Shown here: one piece after another, positions 43,448 to 51,047 of the stretch
Layout: every line of letters starts with the position of its first letter
Numbering within the stretch: position 1 is the stretch's first letter
Assembly: GCF_013523055.1 (NCBI RefSeq)
Contig: NZ_JAAMQM010000003.1
Coordinates: forward strand, 248,001 to 312,000
DNA from: Pseudomonas capeferrum
GTDB taxonomy: Bacteria > Pseudomonadota > Gammaproteobacteria > Pseudomonadales > Pseudomonadaceae
Direction of reading: 5' to 3'
DNA length: 64,000 nt
Notes under the pieces: model-generated
The model's input: only the letters and a program-made list of their open reading frames with translations
What the model was told of the DNA's origin: nothing
The model's database searches: none
Translations under genes and position numbers: made by a program

Positions 43448-44608
43448 TCAATAGGATTTCGGTAGGCCCAGCGCCCGTTCGGCGATATGGCACAGCACCA
43501 ACTCGTGGCTGACCGGACCGATCAGCCCCATGATCGCTTCGCGGTAGTAGCGCTCGACATGGAACTCCTTGGCATACCCGAATCCACCGTGAGTACGCAC
43601 CGCGCGAGCCGCCGACTCGAAGTAGGCGTCGCCGCCCAGGTACTTCGCCATATTGGCCTCGAGGCCGCAGGGCTTGCCCTGGTCGTACAGGCTCGCCGCC
43701 TTGAACATCATGGTTTCCGCCGCCTGCAAGCGAATCCAGCAATCCGCCAGCGGATGCTGGATACCCTGGTTCTTGCCGATCGGCCGGCCGAACACGATAC
43801 GATCCTTGGCGTACTGGGCCGCCTTGTCGATCACCGCCTGGCCGGCGCCGATATTGGTCCCGGCGATCAGTACCCGCTCCGGATTCAAGCCATGCAGCAG
43901 GTACTCGAAGCCCTTGCCCTCCTCACCGATGCGATCCTCGACCGGAATCTCCAGGCCATCGATGAACAGCTCGTTGGAGTCGACGGCATTGCGGCCCATC
44001 TTGGGAATCTCCCGCACCGTGACCTTGCTGCGGTCCAGATCGGTGTAGAACAGGGTCAGGCCGTCGGTGGGCCGCTTCGCGTCCTCGAACTTGGTGGTGC
44101 GGGTGACCAGCAGGATCTTGTTGGCGATCTGCGCGGTGGAGATCCATACCTTGGAACCATGGACCACATAGCGGTCACCCTTGCGCTCGGCGAAGGTCTT
44201 GATATGGGTGGTGTCGAGCCCGACGTTGGGTTCGGTGACGCCGAAGCAGGTGCGATCCTTGCCTGCAATCAGCGGCGGCAGGAATCGCGCCTTCTGCTCC
44301 GGCGTACCGAACACCACCACCGGATGCGGTCCGAACATGTTGATGTGCACCGCCGAGGAGGCATTGGCGCCGAGCCGGGAAATACGCTTGATGATGATCG
44401 CCGCCTCGGTGATGCCCAGGCCGGCACCGCCATACTCCTGGGGCATGGTCACGCCCATCCAGCCGGCTTTCACCAGATCGTCGACGAACTCCTGGGGAAA
44501 GCGCTTTTCGTTCTCGGCACGCAACCAGTAGTTGTCGTCATAGGCATCGCAGATAGTGCCGACGGCTTCTTCGATGGCCCGTTGGTCATCGTTCAGCGAA
44601 AAATCCAT
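43448..44608 (-). CDS. acyl-CoA dehydrogenase
   Basis: A 386-residue ACAD: FGVTEPNVGLDTTHIKTFA and GSKVWISTAQIANK bind flavin and substrate. The Ser-Asp of the usual GSDxxxxxT is changed to GLDTTHIKT. The C-terminus VERYYREAIMGLIGPVSHELVLCHIAERALGLP lacks the EGT glutamate, so the base must lie elsewhere (for example Glu in the GLNPERVLIAG helix). This form is common among FadE paralogues in terpenoid and branched-chain clusters, including near AtuA-family genes, as here. Start at MDFSLNDDQ (44608) after GAGGAA. Confidence 0.85.
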   Translation of the reverse strand: MDFSLNDDQRAIEEAVGTICDAYDDNYWLRAENEKRFPQEFVDDLVKAGWMGVTMPQEYGGAGLGITEAAIIIKRISRLGANASSAVHINMFGPHPVVVFGTPEQKARFLPPLIAGKDRTCFGVTEPNVGLDTTHIKTFAERKGDRYVVHGSKVWISTAQIANKILLVTRTTKFEDAKRPTDGLTLFYTDLDRSKVTVREIPKMGRNAVDSNELFIDGLEIPVEDRIGEEGKGFEYLLHGLNPERVLIAGTNIGAGQAVIDKAAQYAKDRIVFGRPIGKNQGIQHPLADCWIRLQAAETMMFKAASLYDQGKPCGLEANMAKYLGGDAYFESAARAVRTHGGFGYAKEFHVERYYREAIMGLIGPVSHELVLCHIAERALGLPKSY

Positions 44609-44649
44609 TGTGTGTTCCTCGATAAGTGATTGTTGTTTTCCAGCCACCG

Positions 44650-46455
44650 TCATTCAGCGGCTGGCGACGGTTCCAGAAGCTTCGCCGGAACCCGAATCGG
44701 CATATCCAGCAGCATCTGGGCGAAGGCCTTGCCCAATGGGTCGCTGCGCGGCGAAGCCATGCCGCCACCGGCCAGCGCGCCTTGCAGGAGGAAGTTGAAG
44801 GCGCCGATGCCCGGCACGTCGAAGCGACTTACCTGGCCCTCGACGAAGTGGCCGAAATACTCGCGCACCCGCTCCGCCGTCAGCTCGTCGCGCAACACCC
44901 CGAGCCACTTCGGCTCGCGGGCGATAATGCCGATGTTCACGCTGTTGCCCTTGTCGCCGCTGCGGCCATGGGCGATACGCAGCAGCGGCACCTCGACCAC
45001 GGGCTCCACCGTCGTCGGCGACGGGAGCTCGGCATAGTTCGCGGCCGGCCCAACGTCAGCCGCCTGCTGCGGCGCCACAGGAATCGCCACCGGCCAGTGC
45101 TCGTCGTTCATCCACACTTGGGCCTGGAATTGCGTTTTTGGCGCCAGGAAGGAAAACAGTTTGACGATCGGCGAAGGCCGTGGCCGGCCACCGCCGATGC
45201 TGGTCATGCCCGGTGCCCAGGAAACACCACCGGGCGCAAGTTCGGCGGCGAACAGCTCCAGCGCGTTGCGATCCTTGTGCTCGACCACCAGACGCAGCAC
45301 CACCTCACGATTGACGGCAACCCGCGAGTGCGGCCCGAAGCTGGCTTCGGTGCCGAGCACCTCGGAATACACCAGGCTGTAGTCGCCCAGCCTGCGCTCG
45401 CCGAGCATGCGCCGCGTACGCGCCAGGATCGCCTCGCTGACCCGCTGCGCCTTGCGCTCCGCACGCCCGCCGATCAGGGTGATATTGGCGACGCAGCGCC
45501 AGCCGTCGGCATAGGTGGCGGAGACCTTGTAGCTGGGACTGGGTGCCTGCCCCCTGGCCCCTTCGACCAGCACCCGATCGGGGCCGACGGCGGTCATGCG
45601 CACGGCAGTGAAGTCACAGCGTACGTCCGGCAGCAGATAGTTCGCCGGGTCGCCAATCTCATAGAGCATCTGCTCGCCGACGGTGGCCGGTGTGACCAGG
45701 CCGCCGCTGCCAGCCGGCTTGGTCAGCACGAAACTGCCGTCGGCGCGGCATTCGACGATCGGATAACCTATGTTGTCCCAGCCTTCCACCGTCTCCCAGT
45801 CGGTGAACAGCCCGCCGGTGGCCTGGGGGCCGCACTCGATCAGGTGCCCGGCCAGGCTACCGGCGGCGAGCAGGTCATACTCCTGTGCCGACCAGCCGAA
45901 CTCGTGCATCAATGCCGCCAGCGGCAGGGCGCTGTCCACGCAGCGGCCGGTGATCACCACCTGGGCACCCTGTTGCAGTGCCTCGACGATCGGCAAAGCG
46001 CCCAGATAGGCATTGGCGCTCATTACCCTGACCGGCAATGGCTGACCCGAGTGGATGTCGCGGACATCCTCGGCGCGGAACTCGTCGAGCCTGGAGAGGG
46101 CATCGTCACCCTCCACCACCGCGATCTTCAACGTCAGCCCCTGCGCTTGCGCCAACCGTTGCAGCGCCTCGGCACAGGCACGCGGATTGACGCCGCCGGC
46201 ATTGCTCAACACCTTGATGCCCTTGTCGACCACCTCGCGCAGCACGCTGGCCATGGCCACCTCGACGAAATCCCGGGCATAGCCCGCCTCCGGGTCCTGG
46301 GCGCGCGCGCGCGACAGGATAGACATGGTCAGTTCAGCCAGGTAATCGAAGGTCAGGTAATCCAGATTGCCACTCTTGACCAGCTGCGGCGCGGCTTCCG
46401 CACTATCGCCCCAGAAACCCGAGGCGCCGCCGATTCGCACGATGCGATCGTTCAT
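44650..46455 (-). CDS. AtuA-family protein (acyclic terpene utilization, DUF1446)
   Basis: A 601-residue protein of the AtuA/DUF1446 family with the start MNDRIVRIGGASGFWGDSAEAA, central GRCVDSALPLAALMHEFGWSAQEYDLLAAGSLAGHLIECG (residues about 165-205) and a C-terminal alpha/beta domain with IAHGRSGDKGNSVNIGIIAR, also found as a separate AtuA-like domain. In Pseudomonas citronellol/geraniol catabolism AtuA is encoded with geranyl-CoA carboxylase, but its own reaction is unproven. No carboxylase subunits are present here. Its occurrence supports an isoprenoid-like substrate. Confidence 0.85.
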   Translation of the reverse strand: MNDRIVRIGGASGFWGDSAEAAPQLVKSGNLDYLTFDYLAELTMSILSRARAQDPEAGYARDFVEVAMASVLREVVDKGIKVLSNAGGVNPRACAEALQRLAQAQGLTLKIAVVEGDDALSRLDEFRAEDVRDIHSGQPLPVRVMSANAYLGALPIVEALQQGAQVVITGRCVDSALPLAALMHEFGWSAQEYDLLAAGSLAGHLIECGPQATGGLFTDWETVEGWDNIGYPIVECRADGSFVLTKPAGSGGLVTPATVGEQMLYEIGDPANYLLPDVRCDFTAVRMTAVGPDRVLVEGARGQAPSPSYKVSATYADGWRCVANITLIGGRAERKAQRVSEAILARTRRMLGERRLGDYSLVYSEVLGTEASFGPHSRVAVNREVVLRLVVEHKDRNALELFAAELAPGGVSWAPGMTSIGGGRPRPSPIVKLFSFLAPKTQFQAQVWMNDEHWPVAIPVAPQQAADVGPAANYAELPSPTTVEPVVEVPLLRIAHGRSGDKGNSVNIGIIAREPKWLGVLRDELTAERVREYFGHFVEGQVSRFDVPGIGAFNFLLQGALAGGGMASPRSDPLGKAFAQMLLDMPIRVPAKLLEPSPAAE

Positions 46456-46491
46456 CAGTCAGTTCTCCATCAATTCAATTGCGCGCCGTTG

Positions 46492-47343
46492 TCAGCGCAG
46501 CAGGGCACAGCCGTTGTCCAGGACCTTCACCCCACGCTCCTTGCTCAAGGCCCGGAAGGACAGCGTCTGCCCATCACGCCAGGTCTCGAAAATCAGCGTC
46601 TCCCCCGGGTATACGGGGGCCGAAAAGCGGGAGCGGACGCTGGCGATGCGCGCCGCGTCGTAATCGCACCAGGTCTTGAGCAGCACATTGACTGCCAGGC
46701 CGTAGCTGCACAGCCCATGCAGGATTGGCCGCTCGAAACCGGCACGGCGGGCCAGTTCGGGATCGGCATGCAGCGGATTGGTGTCGCCGTTGAGGCGGTA
46801 GAGCAACGCCGCCTGGGGCAATGTCGCCATCTCGACTATTCGCTGCGGTTCGCCATCCGGCATGCGATGCAACGGGCTGGCTTCTCCGTGGGATGCACCG
46901 TTGCCGCCATCGCCGCGGCACATCAGAGTGGCGTTCAACACCGCCAGCAGTTCGCCACTGGCGTCGTCGAGAATGCGCCGTTCAGTGCGCAGCAGGGTGC
47001 CCTTGTCCGCGCCCTTGTCGAGGACCGCGACGACGCGTTCACGTGCCCGTACGGTCGCCGCTGGCGGCAGAGGCCGCAGCAGTTCCATCGACTGCTCGGC
47101 ATAGACGATCTTGCGAAAGTCGATGCCCGCGGCGGGATCGGTCACATAGGGTCCGGGATGCCCCAGCACCACAGCCATGCTGGGCACCACCCGCTGATCC
47201 TTTTCGAACACATAGCGCAATTGCTCCGCGTCGGTCGGGTCGCTGCCGAAACCGACACTGAGGGCGTACAGCAGGCTGTCCCGCACCGTATAGGTCTGCC
47301 ACACATCCTGGAACGGCCACTCGAGCAGGCGATCGACGTTCAT
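46492..47343 (-). CDS. MaoC/hydratase-2 type dehydratase (double hot-dog)
   Basis: A 283-residue double hot-dog protein like the hydratase part of peroxisomal multifunctional enzyme 2. The N-terminal half has RYVFEKDQRVVPSMAVVLGHPG, and the C-terminal half has the active-site motif YRLNGDTNPLHADPELARRAGFERPILHGL with Asp and His. It should hydrate 2-enoyl-CoAs to (3R)-hydroxyacyl-CoAs, including 2-methyl-branched ones, which is the known role of MFE-2 with AMACR in branched-chain oxidation. The GGAGG site fits the ATG at 47343, not the one at 47349. Confidence 0.88.
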   Translation of the reverse strand: MNVDRLLEWPFQDVWQTYTVRDSLLYALSVGFGSDPTDAEQLRYVFEKDQRVVPSMAVVLGHPGPYVTDPAAGIDFRKIVYAEQSMELLRPLPPAATVRARERVVAVLDKGADKGTLLRTERRILDDASGELLAVLNATLMCRGDGGNGASHGEASPLHRMPDGEPQRIVEMATLPQAALLYRLNGDTNPLHADPELARRAGFERPILHGLCSYGLAVNVLLKTWCDYDAARIASVRSRFSAPVYPGETLIFETWRDGQTLSFRALSKERGVKVLDNGCALLR

Positions 47344-47356
47344 GCCCATCCTCCGC

Positions 47357-48130
47357 TCATGCGCTCATGAATCCGCCGCCATCGGCGGAGATCACCTGAC
47401 CGGTGATGTACGAAGAAGCCTGGGACAGGAAGAAACAGATCGGCTGCGCGGCTTCCTCCACCGAGGACCAGCGCGCCATCGGGATACGCGCCAGCAGGCC
47501 CTCGCGGAATTTCTCGCCGCGCACCGTCTCGGTCATCGCCGTTTCGACCACGCCGAAGCAGATGGCGTTGGAACGGATGTCATGCTTGGCCCACTCGCGG
47601 GCCGCACTCATGGTGATGCCGAACAGACCCGACTTGGCGGCGCTGTAGTTGATCTGGCCGATGGTACCCATGCGCCCGGCGTCGGATGAGATGTTGACGA
47701 TCGAACGCCGCGCCACTTGCCCGGCCTTGATCCGCTCCAGGGCGGCACGACCGAAGGCCTGCACACAGTAGTAGCTACCGCTGAGATTGACCTCGATGAC
47801 CTGCCGCCATTGCTCGTCGGTCATCTTCTCGATCATCGCCGGACGGATGATACCGGCGCTGTTGACCAGGCCGTTTAGGGTGCCGAAACGCTCGACGGCA
47901 CGCTCGAAGGCAGCATTGACGAAGGCAGAATCGCTGACACTGCCGGCGCAGGTCAGCACCCGCTCGGCGGCATAGTCGCCGGCAGCCGCCTGCAGGGCCT
48001 CATCCTGCAGATCAATCAGCACCACCGAGGCACCCAGGGTATAGGCCAGGTCCGCGACTGCCTTTCCTATACCCTGGGCGGCACCGGTAATGACGATGGT
48101 TTCACCATCCAGACTCATGGGATTGATCAT
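47357..48130 (-). CDS. SDR-family oxidoreductase
   Basis: A 257-residue classical SDR: TGAAQGIG near 15-22, LIDLQDEAL after the second strand suggesting NAD, NSAG, and Ser with Tyr/Lys in GQINYSAAKSGLFGI. Placed 13 bases upstream of the MFE-2-like hydratase gene, it is a likely (3R)-hydroxyacyl-CoA dehydrogenase for that enzyme's product. Start at 48130 fits AGGAGG four bases upstream; a later Met (48118) is possible. Confidence 0.85.
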   Translation of the reverse strand: MINPMSLDGETIVITGAAQGIGKAVADLAYTLGASVVLIDLQDEALQAAAGDYAAERVLTCAGSVSDSAFVNAAFERAVERFGTLNGLVNSAGIIRPAMIEKMTDEQWRQVIEVNLSGSYYCVQAFGRAALERIKAGQVARRSIVNISSDAGRMGTIGQINYSAAKSGLFGITMSAAREWAKHDIRSNAICFGVVETAMTETVRGEKFREGLLARIPMARWSSVEEAAQPICFFLSQASSYITGQVISADGGGFMSA

Positions 48131-48161
48131 GAAGCCTCCTGTACATATGGGTTAACACTGA

Positions 48162-49046
48162 TCATTGAGCGTCAACCCTCACCAAGGCAGGTGGGACGGA
48201 CAGATGGAAGCCGTCGTATACGGGCGACTCCGCCTTTCTCTGCGGCAACGTGTAGTTGGGCGTGGCCATGGCGAAGGCACCGTCGATGCAGATGGTCGCG
48301 CCTGATATGTAGGCAGCCCCTTCGGAGAGCAGGAAGACGATGGCCGACGAGACCTCCGCCTCGGTACCGGTACGTCCCAGCGGCACGTCGTTCTTGAAGC
48401 GCAGCAGTCGCTCCTGAACCTCCGGCGGATAGGTATCCACCCCGGAGGAGAACACCAGCCCAGGTGCCACCGCGTTGACCCGCACGTTGGCGGCCCCCCA
48501 CTCCAGCGCGGCGGTCATGGTGAAGTTGACCATGCCCGCGCGGGCCGCACCGGAATGGGCCATGTGCGGCATGCCGTTCCACATGTCGGCGGTCATGTTG
48601 ACGATCGCCCCGCCGTGTTCGCTCATCCATTGCAGGTAGCATTCACGGGCCACCAGGAAGCCGCCGGTCAGGTTGGCGCTGATGACCGCTTCCCAGCCCT
48701 TCTTCGAAATGCGCTCCACCGGCGTCGCATACTGCCCACCAGCATTGTTGACCAGATGATCGATACGACCGAAACGTGCGATGACCTCGGCGACCAGACT
48801 GCGCACGCCCTCTTCGTCGCGGATGTCACAGACATAGCTTTCCGCCTCCGCACCGCCCTCCAGCAGTTCATTACGAACACTCTGCAACTTCTCCTTGTCA
48901 CGCCCGACAATGGCGATCTTCGCCCCCAACGACGCCAGCTCATGGGCAGTGCAGCGGCCGATGCCACTACCGCCGCCAGTGACGATGGCCACCTGCCCCG
49001 CAAACAGCTCGGGGCGGAAAATCGAACGATACGAACCCTTGCTCAT
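48162..49046 (-). CDS. PECR-like SDR, putative trans-2-enoyl-CoA reductase
   Basis: A 294-residue SDR with TGGGSGIGRCTAHEL and NNAGGQYATPVERIS. The catalytic region reads PHMAHSGAARAGMVNFTMTAALEWG, without YxxxK; the HSGAARAG segment is the signature of peroxisomal trans-2-enoyl-CoA reductase (PECR). In that family the chemistry is NADPH-dependent C=C reduction. Together with the DECR-like SDR at 31351 it suggests that unsaturated acyl-CoAs must be reduced before or between oxidation cycles. The C-terminus extends about 35 residues past GATICIDGAFAMA. Confidence 0.82.
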   Translation of the reverse strand: MSKGSYRSIFRPELFAGQVAIVTGGGSGIGRCTAHELASLGAKIAIVGRDKEKLQSVRNELLEGGAEAESYVCDIRDEEGVRSLVAEVIARFGRIDHLVNNAGGQYATPVERISKKGWEAVISANLTGGFLVARECYLQWMSEHGGAIVNMTADMWNGMPHMAHSGAARAGMVNFTMTAALEWGAANVRVNAVAPGLVFSSGVDTYPPEVQERLLRFKNDVPLGRTGTEAEVSSAIVFLLSEGAAYISGATICIDGAFAMATPNYTLPQRKAESPVYDGFHLSVPPALVRVDAQ

Positions 49047-49162
49047 CTAGCCTTCCTCTCACTTGAACCGCATGACGGTGGCATTCAACCTGGCGTCCTT
49101 ACCGCGCAACAGCGCGACGCCATGATCTGGAACCATATTGCCGACAACCCCTGGGAAGACCG

Positions 49163-49179
49163 CCGTCGAAAACGACAAT
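49163..49179 (-). promoter_or_regulatory. candidate operator, copy A
   Basis: ATTGTCGTTTTCGACGG on the minus strand, containing the perfect dyad GTCG-TTTT-CGAC, lies 27 bases after the crotonase stop and about 117 bases before the PECR-like SDR start. The same 17 bases occur at 56973 on the plus strand and a 14/17 match at 50857. It may bind a shared repressor. Confidence 0.5.
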
Positions 49180-49208
49180 CTTCAGCGACTTCTTCAGCGA
49201 CTTCTTCA
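49180..49208. repeat. 12-bp tandem repeat at the crotonase 3' end
   Basis: CTTCAGCGACTT occurs at 49180 and 49192, with a partial third unit reaching the crotonase stop codon. It directly abuts the candidate operator copy A. It looks like a small slippage duplication. Confidence 0.6.
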
Positions 49209-50015
49209 CGCGCCGCGCCAGACCGGCGGACGCTTCTCCATGAAGGCGGCCACGCCCTCCTTCACATCGTCCGTGCCCTGGGCCAGCGTCAGGTAGTGCT
49301 GCAACAGCGCCAGCGCACCGTCCAGGGGCAGATCCTGGGTCTCGAACAAGGCCCGCTTGCCCAACTTGAGCATCAGCGGAGATTTGCTCGCCAGCCGTTG
49401 CGACCAGTCCGCCACCGTTTCGGCGAAACGCTCGGTGTCGACCACCCGGTTGACGATGCCAAGCTCCAGCGCCTCTTCGGCGCTCAGTTGCTCGCCGAGG
49501 AAAACCAGTTCGCAAACCCGCTTGCGCGGGATATTGCGCAGCATCAGTGTGGAGATCATGAAAGGGAAAACGCCGACATTGATTTCCGGCGTACCGACGC
49601 GAATACCTTCCCTGGCCAGCACCAGGTCGCAGGCCAGCACCAGGCCCAGGCCACCGGCCAGGGCATGGCCGTTCAAGGCACAGAGGATCGGCACCTTGAG
49701 CCGCATCATGGCGGCAATAACGCCGGGAAGGCGTCCATTGCGGGCATGCTTGTCGATGATGCTCTCCTCGGCGGCGAATCCCTTGAGATTGCCACCGGCG
49801 GAGAAGACGGCCTCATGGGTCGAGGTGAGCACCACGCAACGCGCCGCCGGCTCGTTATCGACCCACGCCAGCGCCTCCAGGAGACCATCGATCATCACAT
49901 CGTCGATGGCATTGCGCGATTCCGGGCGATTGAGGGAAACAGTCACCACCCCATGGCTATCCAGGGCGTACAGAACCGCATCCCCGCCGCAGCGGGAAAC
50001 CTGTTGTCCAGACAT
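49206..50015 (-). CDS. crotonase-family enoyl-CoA hydratase
   Basis: A 269-residue crotonase: EAVFSAGGNLKGF in the oxyanion loop, NGHALAGGLGLVLACD (Gly at the first Glu position) and VGTPEINVGVFPFMIS (second Glu kept). One catalytic Glu is therefore missing, as in several isomerases and specialised hydratases. It is encoded 20 bases downstream of a BadH-like dehydrogenase, where a cyclohexene-carboxyl-CoA hydratase (BadK-like role) would be expected; that role is inferred from context only. Confidence 0.83.
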   Translation of the reverse strand: MSGQQVSRCGGDAVLYALDSHGVVTVSLNRPESRNAIDDVMIDGLLEALAWVDNEPAARCVVLTSTHEAVFSAGGNLKGFAAEESIIDKHARNGRLPGVIAAMMRLKVPILCALNGHALAGGLGLVLACDLVLAREGIRVGTPEINVGVFPFMISTLMLRNIPRKRVCELVFLGEQLSAEEALELGIVNRVVDTERFAETVADWSQRLASKSPLMLKLGKRALFETQDLPLDGALALLQHYLTLAQGTDDVKEGVAAFMEKRPPVWRGA

Positions 50016-50034
50016 CGATGGCCTCCTTCGGCGA

Positions 50035-50784
50035 TCAGGCCATCGTCAGTCCGCCACTGACGGACAGCGTCTGCCCCGTCACATAGCCCGCCCGCTCCGA
50101 AGCCAGGTAGGCTACGGCGGCAGCGATGTCCTCCGGCTCACCCAGGCGCCCCAGGGGAACGGCCTTGAGCATGGCGTCGAGCACCTTGACGTTGGTCGGA
50201 TCCATCACCGACTCGAAGCCCGGCGTGCGGGTCGGGCCGGGGCATACCGAGTTGGCGGTCACACCCTTGCGCGCCACTTCGCGCGCCAGCGTCTTGGTGA
50301 AGGAAATGATTGCGCCTTTGGCACCGGAGTAGACCGCCTCCAGCGAGGAGCCCACACGAGCGGCATCGGAGCTGATACTGATGATCCGCCCCCACTTGCG
50401 CTCCAGCATGCCAGGCAGCACCGCATGGATCAGCCGCAGAGTGCCCAGGTAGTTGATGTCCACCACCTTCTGCCAGAAGGCTTCGTCGGTAGCGATAAAG
50501 GGCTTCAGCTCATCCCAGCCGGCATTGTTCACCAGCACATCGACAGACCCCAACTCGGCCACGGTACGCGCCACCGCCACATTCACCGACGCCGAGTCGG
50601 CCACATCGAGCGACACGAACAGCGCCTTGCCACCGGCATTGCGGATCAGCTCAGCCGTCTCATTGCCCTCCAGCTCGCGCAGATCACCCACCGCGACGGC
50701 ATAACCGCTTTCCGCCAGGGCAATCGCGATGGCACGACCGATGCCACGCCCGGAACCGCTTACAAAGGCTACTTTCTGAGTCAT
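50035..50784 (-). CDS. BadH-like SDR, putative 2-hydroxycycloalkane-carboxyl-CoA dehydrogenase
   Basis: A 249-residue classical SDR: SGSGRGIG near residue 9, VNNAGWDELKPFIATDE, SISSDAARVGSSLEAVYSGAKGA with Ser/Tyr/Lys, and CPGPTRTPGF. The NNAGWD..KPF, SSDAARVGSS.EAVY and TGQTLSVSGGLTM segments closely recall BadH, the 2-hydroxycyclohexanecarboxyl-CoA dehydrogenase of alicyclic acid degradation. BadH makes the beta-keto ring thioester that BadI opens, and a BadI-like gene is at 38800 in the same cluster. It is the first gene of the leftward series. Fatty-acid FabG-like activity is the alternative. Confidence 0.82.
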   Translation of the reverse strand: MTQKVAFVSGSGRGIGRAIAIALAESGYAVAVGDLRELEGNETAELIRNAGGKALFVSLDVADSASVNVAVARTVAELGSVDVLVNNAGWDELKPFIATDEAFWQKVVDINYLGTLRLIHAVLPGMLERKWGRIISISSDAARVGSSLEAVYSGAKGAIISFTKTLAREVARKGVTANSVCPGPTRTPGFESVMDPTNVKVLDAMLKAVPLGRLGEPEDIAAAVAYLASERAGYVTGQTLSVSGGLTMA

Positions 50785-50856
50785 TTTTCTCTACATCCCC
50801 GAATCTGATGGCTAAAAACACTGCAAACTCAGGGTATGTAATCGACTGACACTTGG

Positions 50857-50875
50857 AATCGTCTGAAACGACAAT
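50857..50875 (-). promoter_or_regulatory. candidate operator, copy C
   Basis: ATTGTCGTTTCAGACGATT on the minus strand, about 75 bases upstream of the BadH-like gene that heads the leftward cluster. It matches copies A and B at 14 of 17 positions and is itself an imperfect dyad (ATTGTC with GACGAT arms). Position and similarity suggest an operator; the binding protein is unknown. Confidence 0.5.
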
Positions 50876-51047
50876 AAACGGGACTTGAAGACCAGCCTTT
50901 CATACGCCCAGCAGATCCGCAGAATGACGGAAGCCGTCTGCCAGCAGCTCCTGCAGCTTTCCGGCATTTCATGGATGGCGTGACAGCAGGGTGACTTTGG
51001 GATCCATCCCTTTGCATGAAAGCGATGGAGCCTGAAGCTGACGAGCC

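Noticed and set aside
43448..46455. Standard atu (citronellol/geraniol) operon.
   Set aside because: Only an AtuA-family gene and a generic ACAD are present; no biotin-dependent geranyl-CoA carboxylase subunits.
44626..47370. A 914-codon plus-strand open frame opposite the AtuA and MaoC genes.
   Set aside because: Antisense shadow with His/Gln/Arg-rich composition and no family motif.
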